Below, piece after piece: positions 59,298 through 64,000 of a DNA stretch of 64,000 nucleotides. Every line of letters starts with the position of its first letter. Within the stretch, counting starts at the first letter, position 1. A program made the position numbers and the translations under genes. This stretch comes from G965197405 sp965197405 (GTDB lineage Bacteria > Chloroflexota > Dehalococcoidia > Lucifugimonadales > JAGWBF01). The stretch is from positions 1,364,001-1,428,000 of the forward strand of contig OZ240206.1 of NCBI GenBank assembly GCA_965197405.1, written 5' to 3'. The notes below the pieces were generated by a model, which saw only the letters and a program-made list of their open reading frames with translations, was not told where the DNA came from and made no database searches.

Positions 59298-60314
59298 ATG
59301 CCTGGATGGGTATGGCGCTGCCTTCTCTTTGTTCGACCTCTCTGGCGACTCTACCGTCGTGTACTCGGTTGGGATGGATTCTGGTGGGTTTCCGGTATAA
59401 CCGCCGTCCTGGTGATTGGGGTCCTTCTTTCGTGGTACTTCTGGGACGATTTAGGCGGTATTCAGGAATCCCTTAGCACAACTATCCGCAATATGGGACT
59501 CGTAATCGGCGGCGTCCTAGCTATAATACTTGCTATCTGGCGCAGCATCGTGGCTGATTATCAATCAAGGACCTCCAAGGAAAATCTGTTGCTTGACAGG
59601 CAAAGTCAATCGAACCAAGAATTCCAGAGGGCGGTGGATATGCTACAGAGCCCTGCCATAGGGGTTCGCCTCGCCGGAATTGAGGGATTGAAGTCGCTCG
59701 CCTACATCCAATCGAACCAATACCATGTTGCAGCAATGTAACAACTGTGCCTATTTGTTCGCTATCCAACGGATGTTGAGGGGCAGCGTATCGTATCCCT
59801 AGAAGAATACTCAGTGACACGCGAGCAAATCTTATCCATTTACCCAGATAGAGAAGACTTGCCGCCTAGAGTAACTTTAACGAGGTTCAAACCACGCGAG
59901 GACATTCAGGCTGCCATGACAGCAATCGCTTTGTGTCATGACAAGAACCAAAAGGCTGAAACGGACAATTCCTATTGGCTAGACCTGCACGGTGCAGACC
60001 TGAGAGGTACGAATCTCTATGGCATGAATCTAGCCAGAGCCCCTTGGACTCTGGAATCTGTGGGATCCCTTTACCATCTGACGACTTTGGGCATATACAC
60101 TGACATGCGGGGAACCAAATTAGATGATGCCTCCCTACACTTGACTAACCTATCACGCGTTGACCTCAGTGGGTCAACGGGCTTAACTCAAAGTGATCTT
60201 GATATGGCTACGTTTGATCCCGAAGAGCCGCCCAAGCTGGATCAGGTCTTTGATGCTAAGACGGGTGAGCCAATAGCTTTGGAGAAACCACCGTGCAATC
60301 ATCATGAATCGTAA
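59298..60314 (+). pseudogene. Membrane pentapeptide-repeat protein with one in-frame TAA
   Basis: ATG 59298, two bases after the previous stop. Two membrane segments (FWWVSGITAVLVIGVLLSWY; MGLVIGGVLAIILAIW), then RQSQSNQEFQRAVDMLQSPA and IGVRLAGIEGLKSLA, the usual juxtamembrane motif of these proteins. TAA occurs at 59739 and the same frame continues with QLCLFVRYPTDVEGQ and a pentapeptide-like region (ADLRGTNLYGMNLARA, LDDASLHLTNLSRVDLSGST) to 60314; 338 residues when read through. The Glu of the family's ELLC-type motif is probably the codon changed to TAA. Role unknown; it accompanies restriction genes here. Confidence 0.7.
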
Positions 60315-60673
60315 CGGCACTTTTGGCGTGTAACTTGAGTTCATCAAGATTGAGCCTTGCTCCGTTGAATCAGCAGCGGGTTTGTAGATCAACGAGCGTC
60401 GTACACCCGGCCTACGAACGGATACGACAGTCGTGAAGCCGGGTGGGGACGCAGACCTCTGCGTTAGCAGGACCGTCCTGGCTTAGCCACGGTTAGCCCT
60501 GGAGGCCTGTCCAAGGAAGATCTGTTGCGGCCCACCAACAGTAGCCCAGCCGCTATCACGACTTTCCTGCTACCGGACACCAAGCCCAAGGAACGCCACT
60601 GAGCGCTCCCTAAAGTGGATGATAATACACTTTTGCAGAACAAAACCCCCGACAGATAGGAGGAGAACCGGCG
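60315..60673. other. Intergenic, no gene seen
   Basis: About 360 bp. A GATAAT hexamer (60620-60625) about 50 bp before the helicase start may be a -10 element; no matching -35 is convincing. Confidence 0.4.
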
Positions 60674-62032
60674 ATGCCAGAACTGCGCATCTATCAGCAG
60701 AATCTCTTTGAGCGGACGGTGTCCTGTGTGCAACCCGCCCAGGCGCGGGCGATGCTCCAGTTGCCGACTGGCGGAGGCAAGACCCACATCGCTGGGGCGT
60801 TACTGAGACACTGGCTGCACAACGGGCGCAAGGCAGTCTGGCTGACCCACCGCGTGGAGTTGGCTGAACAAACTCGCCGAATGCTGACGGAGGCCGGAAT
60901 ATCTGCTATTAACCTGAGTTGGCCGCTGGGCGAAGGTGCTCCGTTTATTTCCAACGGTGTAGTTATATTGATGGCCCAGACCGTCGGCAGACGCACCGGC
61001 CGGATGCAAATTTGGGGCCAATACGATAGCGGCGACATCCTAGTTATAGATGAGGCGCATCACGCCACTGCCAAGGGGTGGGAGCGGGCGATAAGCCAGT
61101 GGCCAGGCCGGGTTATCGGCCTGACCGCTACCCCTTGGCGACTGTCCCAGACCGAGGGGTTTGACCACCTATTCAGAGAACTACTCTGCGGCCCCCAGGT
61201 CAGCGAGCTTCAAGCCGATGGCTATCTGTGCCAAACCCGGGTACTCATGCCCAGGCCAGAGGAGGTTATACGTGGCGGCGCAGTCAACGCTCTCGGTGAA
61301 TACTCCGAATCCGGAATCGAGCAGGCCAATCGGGACCGCCCCGACATAATGACCGCGGGTGCATTCCGCTACTGGGATCTCCATGCCAAGAAACGCCAGA
61401 CCATCATCTACGCCGTATCGCAGGATCACGCCCGCAACCTGGCAGCGCTGTTCAACGGCGCCGGCATTCCCGCCAATGTGATGCTCAGCGACACGCCTCC
61501 CCAGGAACGGGCCGAGATTATCGAATCCTTTGGTGACGGCACCCTTCGCGTTTTGGTCAACGTCGCGGTCGCAACCGAGGGGTTTGACCTACCCGACGCC
61601 TCCTGCGTTGTAATCACGCGGCCCACCATGAGCCTGGCGTTGTACCTGCAAATGGTAGGCCGAGGCATGAGGCCAAAAGCCAACGGGGAGGACTGCCTGA
61701 TCTTGGACCTCGCAGGCAACGCAGATATTCACGGGTTGCCTGAGGACAACAGGAAGTGGACGCTGGCGCCTCGCTTTAACGACGCCGATGGTAAAGGTCC
61801 AATTGTAAGGTGCGAGAAATGCGAAGCGGTTTCGCCTGCGGCCAGCCATTTTTGCGTCTTCTGCGAGTATCCGTTCGGCAAGGACTGCCCTCGGTGCGGC
61901 ACATGGCGGGCCTGGGAACGCTGGCGGTATGAAAATCACTGCGGCAACCAGCACGATTTGGTCTGCGATCTCTGCCACTATGACGCTCACATTCAGTCGG
62001 AATTGCCTCTCACTGGCGAACTGAGGAGACTA
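60674..62032 (+). pseudogene. SF2 DEAH helicase with C-terminal zinc ribbons, truncated by IS5 copy C
   Basis: ATG behind AGGAGG. Helicase motifs in order: Q-like IYQQNLFE, Walker A LPTGGGKT (32-39), Ia WLTHRVELAEQ, II DEAH (123-126), III LTATP, V ATEGFDLPDAS, VI QMVGRGMRP. After the helicase core are CxxC pairs (CEKCEAVS, CVFCEYPFG, CPRCGTW, CDLCHYD), zinc-ribbon type. The layout is RadD/SSL2-like. The frame enters the IS5 copy at 62033 after GELRRL, so the natural C-terminus is lost; the frame ends at 62158 inside IS DNA. Confidence 0.85.
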
Positions 62033-62093
62033 AGAAACTATCTCAAATTGTGGTTCCAAATTGTAGTTAATGTGAGGGAGTTGTCGCTAGTAG

Positions 62094-63241
62094 TCAGTCA
62101 TGTTTGGAATCGAAGGGATAGAGGCGGTGTAATTTGGTTCGGGCATCCTGAGTCTTGAACCGCCAGTTGATGGTGACCCGCGCCTCGTTTCGCTCCTGCA
62201 CCGAGGCCCCGACTTCCCGTTGGAGCGATTCTGCGTCGGGGAGCCGCTGCTTCAGACAGGAGCGGGATAGCACGCTGAACTCGATCTCCGCCATGTTCAG
62301 CCAACTGCCGTGCTTGGGCGTATAGTGGAACTCCAGCCGTTTAGCTATCCGCCGGGCTTCCGGCGCGGGGAAGGTCTCGTACAACGAAGCGAGGCGATGG
62401 GTGTTCAGGTTGTCCAGCACCACCCGCACCACCTCGACCTCCGGGTAGGCCTCATCCACCAGCCAGCGCATCTGGTGGGCGAAGTCCTGCATGGTGCGCC
62501 GTTCGGTCACCGCCACCTGCCGCCAGCCAGCCAGGGGCTCACAGGCCAGGAACAGGTTGCGGGTTCCCTCCCGCCGGTACTCGTAGTCCCGACGCAGCGG
62601 ACGCCCCGGCTCGGCAGGGAGAGAGGGCCGCGTCTCGGCTAACAACTGGGTGGAGGTCTCATCAAAGCAGACCACCGGCCGTTGCGGGTCATAGGGTTCG
62701 GCGTACAAATCCAGGACGTCCTCCATGTGGGCCACGAAGTCGGCGCTTACCTCGGGGATGCACCACTCCTGCTTCTGCCACGGCTTAAGGACGTTTTTTT
62801 GAGCCGCTGGCGCACCGTCTCGTGGGACAAGGATGACGCCAACCCCAACTCCACCACTTTGTCCTCCAGCAAGCGCAGGGTCCAATGGTCATGTCCTTCC
62901 GGCGCTGGGCTACAGGCCAAGGCAATCAGAGCCTGCCCCGTACTGGATACGGGGTGGGCTTCGCCCAGGTCCTCCAGCTTCCGGTACCCGTTCGCTTGGA
63001 CCCGGTCTTGCAGCGCCCCAGCCAACCCAGCTTCGGCAAAGCGGCGCTTGACGCGGAACACCGTGCCCTCGACCACATCCAAGGCTTGCGCCACCCGGGG
63101 CGCAGACCAACCTGCATCGGTCTTGAGCAGTATCCGCGCCCGAATAGTCACCCGGGCGGTACTTTTACCAGCCCGAACCAAGTGTTCCAGTTGGTTCCGC
63201 TGCTCCGGCGTCAACCTGACTCCGTACTTTTCCCTGACCAT
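62094..63241 (-). CDS. IS630-family transposase (two frames joined by -1 slippage)
   Basis: Frame 1 from ATG 63241: two HTH units (LTPEQRNQLEHLVRAGKSTA; SAPRVAQALDVVEGTVFRVK, RRFAEAGLAGALQD) and SHETVRQRLKK. Frame 2: QKNVLKPWQKQEWCIPE, VCFDETSTQLL, VRVVLDNLNTHRLASLYETF and FHYTPKHGSWLNMAEIEFSV, the DDE/D core ending at 62094. The frames overlap at A AAA AAA C (+ strand T7 at 62795-62801); -1 slippage joins them, common in IS630. A 28-bp palindromic unit (62928-62955) lies within frame 1 and encodes the HPVSSTGQAL segment. Confidence 0.9.
62928..62955. repeat. 28-bp palindromic unit inside IS630 transposase
   Basis: Identical in all 28 bases to 35885-35912 in the IS701 transposase: AGAGCCTG, then CCCCGTA-CTGGA-TACGGGG. 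It is carried in a different reading frame here and leaves the frame open. The two host genes are unrelated, so identity is due to the unit itself. Confidence 0.8.
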
Positions 63242-63369
63242 ACCACCACCTCACTTCAACCCAGTCTGTTGCTCAGTATAGCGCCTTGGTTCAGACTCTT
63301 TAAACTACCATCAAAAACAGATTTGACTGACTACTAGGATGACCCCAAAGGGTTGGGTGGAGGTGAATC

Positions 63370-64000
63370 GTGCTGGAAGGGAAACCGTTACCTGCTATTT
63401 GGGATGTTCCGGACGACCTTTGGGAACGAATCGAACCGGTGATATTGCAGTTGGACCCGCCCAAAGCCAGGGGGCGCAAACGAGGGGACCAGCGGAAGAT
63501 GCTGGAAGGCATTATCTTTCGGATGCGCAGTGGTTGCCAGTGGAACCGCCTGCCCCGGGAGTTGGGAGACGACAGTACCATCCATCGGACCTTCCAGCGC
63601 TGGGTGGGGTGTAGGGTGCTGGAGGGTATCTGGGCTGCCCTGATAGAAGAATGCCAGGAGTTGGGCGGGGTGAACTGGGAATGGCAGTCGGCGGATTGCG
63701 CCATGGGTAAAGCGCGGTTTGGGGGGGCGCCATTGGACACAACCCCACCGACCGGGGCAAAGCTGGAAGCAAGAAGAGCATCCTGGTGGACGCAGTTGGC
63801 GGACCTCTGAGCGTGGTGGTGGCTGGAGCCAACGTCCATGACACGAAACTCTTGAGGCCGACCCTGGAGAGCATCGTAGTGGCACGCCCGGAAGGCACCC
63901 AAAACCTGTGCCTGGGCAAAGGGTATGACAATCCCACGGGGCGAAAAGCGGCAGCGGCCGGAGGGTATCAGGCCCACATCAGGCGCATAGGAGAGGAGAA
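63370..64000 (+). CDS. IS5-family transposase, copy C (partial at window end)
   Basis: Frame 1 begins MLEGKPLPAIWDVPDDLWER and is intact through RWVGCRVLEGIWAALIEECQ to TGA 63810. At the G7 run (63721-63727) -1 slippage leads into the second frame (KKSILVDAVGGPLSVVVAGA onward), which is still open at the window edge. It lacks the GT insertion of copy A. The IS630 insertion lies upstream of its start and has probably removed the native promoter. Confidence 0.85.

Larger units (their letters stand above)
62090..63334 (-). mobile_element. IS630-family element nested in IS5 copy C
   Basis: 1245 bp bounded by GTAGTCAGTCA (62090-62100) and TGACTGACTAC (63324-63334), flanked by TA on both sides (62088-62089 and 63335-63336), the target duplication expected of IS630/mariner-type elements. 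Removing it and one TA restores the IS5 sequence found in copy A. It must have arrived after the IS5 copy. Confidence 0.95.
62033..64000 (+). mobile_element. IS5-family element, copy C, split by IS630 (runs off window)
   Basis: Left end AGAAACTATCTCAAATT at 62033 preceded by TA. The first 57 bases match copy A to the TA at 62088-62089, then the IS630 element intervenes, and copy A-like sequence resumes at 63335 (TAGGATGA) and continues to the window end. Outside the insertion it is almost identical to copy A. Confidence 0.9.

Noticed and set aside
35335..59741. Stop-codon reassignment in the island (read-through of TAG or TGA)
   Set aside because: All three stop codons occur as interrupters, and TAG also ends intact genes normally (for example 43679 and 55908), so recoding does not explain the pattern.
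1..64000. CRISPR array or cas genes
   Set aside because: No regularly spaced direct repeats with unique spacers were seen; the only regular repeats are the collagen minisatellite, the TPR repeats and the REP-like hairpins.

Overview
The window looks like the chromosome of a Chloroflexota-type bacterium (Dehalococcoidia/SAR202-like is my best guess, from the acyl-CoA and amidohydrolase gene content, the Rv2578c-type radical SAM gene and the abundant short palindromic repeats; a marker-gene tree would decide it). It divides at a tRNA-Val gene near 22.0 kb into a tidy core and a mobile, heavily damaged island.

Core, 1-22.1 kb. An SDR dehydrogenase and an enoyl-CoA hydratase come first. Next is a locus in which a small lipoprotein gene occurs three times in about 1-kb tandem units. 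The last copy stands before a large gene joining a trypsin-like protease domain to a long collagen-like Gly-X-Y tail, and the two earlier units end in 26-codon stumps of that same gene. Then come a radical SAM gene convergent with an aldo/keto reductase, a D-aminoacylase-type amidohydrolase, a CaiB/BaiF CoA-transferase, and a consensus sigma-70 promoter driving rpoB-rpoC-pyrD, closed by tRNA-Val(GAC). I see no broken gene in this part apart from the duplicated stumps.

Island, 22.1-64 kb. First is a nucleotide-metabolism-like cluster: a dCTP-deaminase-like membrane protein, a P-loop kinase fused to a PurA/PurZ-like adenylosuccinate synthetase with Ser in place of the catalytic Asp, and two copies each of two further families (an RlmJ-like Rossmann protein and a DUF7002/ART-like protein). 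Second is a STAND-NTPase/TPR gene and a small neighbour that share an IIQIQG..N motif at opposite ends, as in NLR/effector pairs that signal through amyloid motifs. Then follow IS701, IS5 (four copies of two kinds), IS1182 and IS630 elements. Between them lie a nuclease-methyltransferase, a VapC-like toxin with antitoxin, a lipoprotein HNH nuclease, a HEPN-like/ParA-like/P-loop ATPase operon, replication-relaxation and HTH proteins, a second restriction-modification enzyme, a pentapeptide-repeat membrane protein and a truncated SF2 helicase.

Many island genes carry one frameshift (often in a homopolymer) or one in-frame stop. This is decay, assembly error, or both; the core beside it is clean. 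The island reads as a defence/mobile region at a tRNA gene, with the PurZ-like cluster and the amyloid-motif NLR pair as the most interesting candidates.
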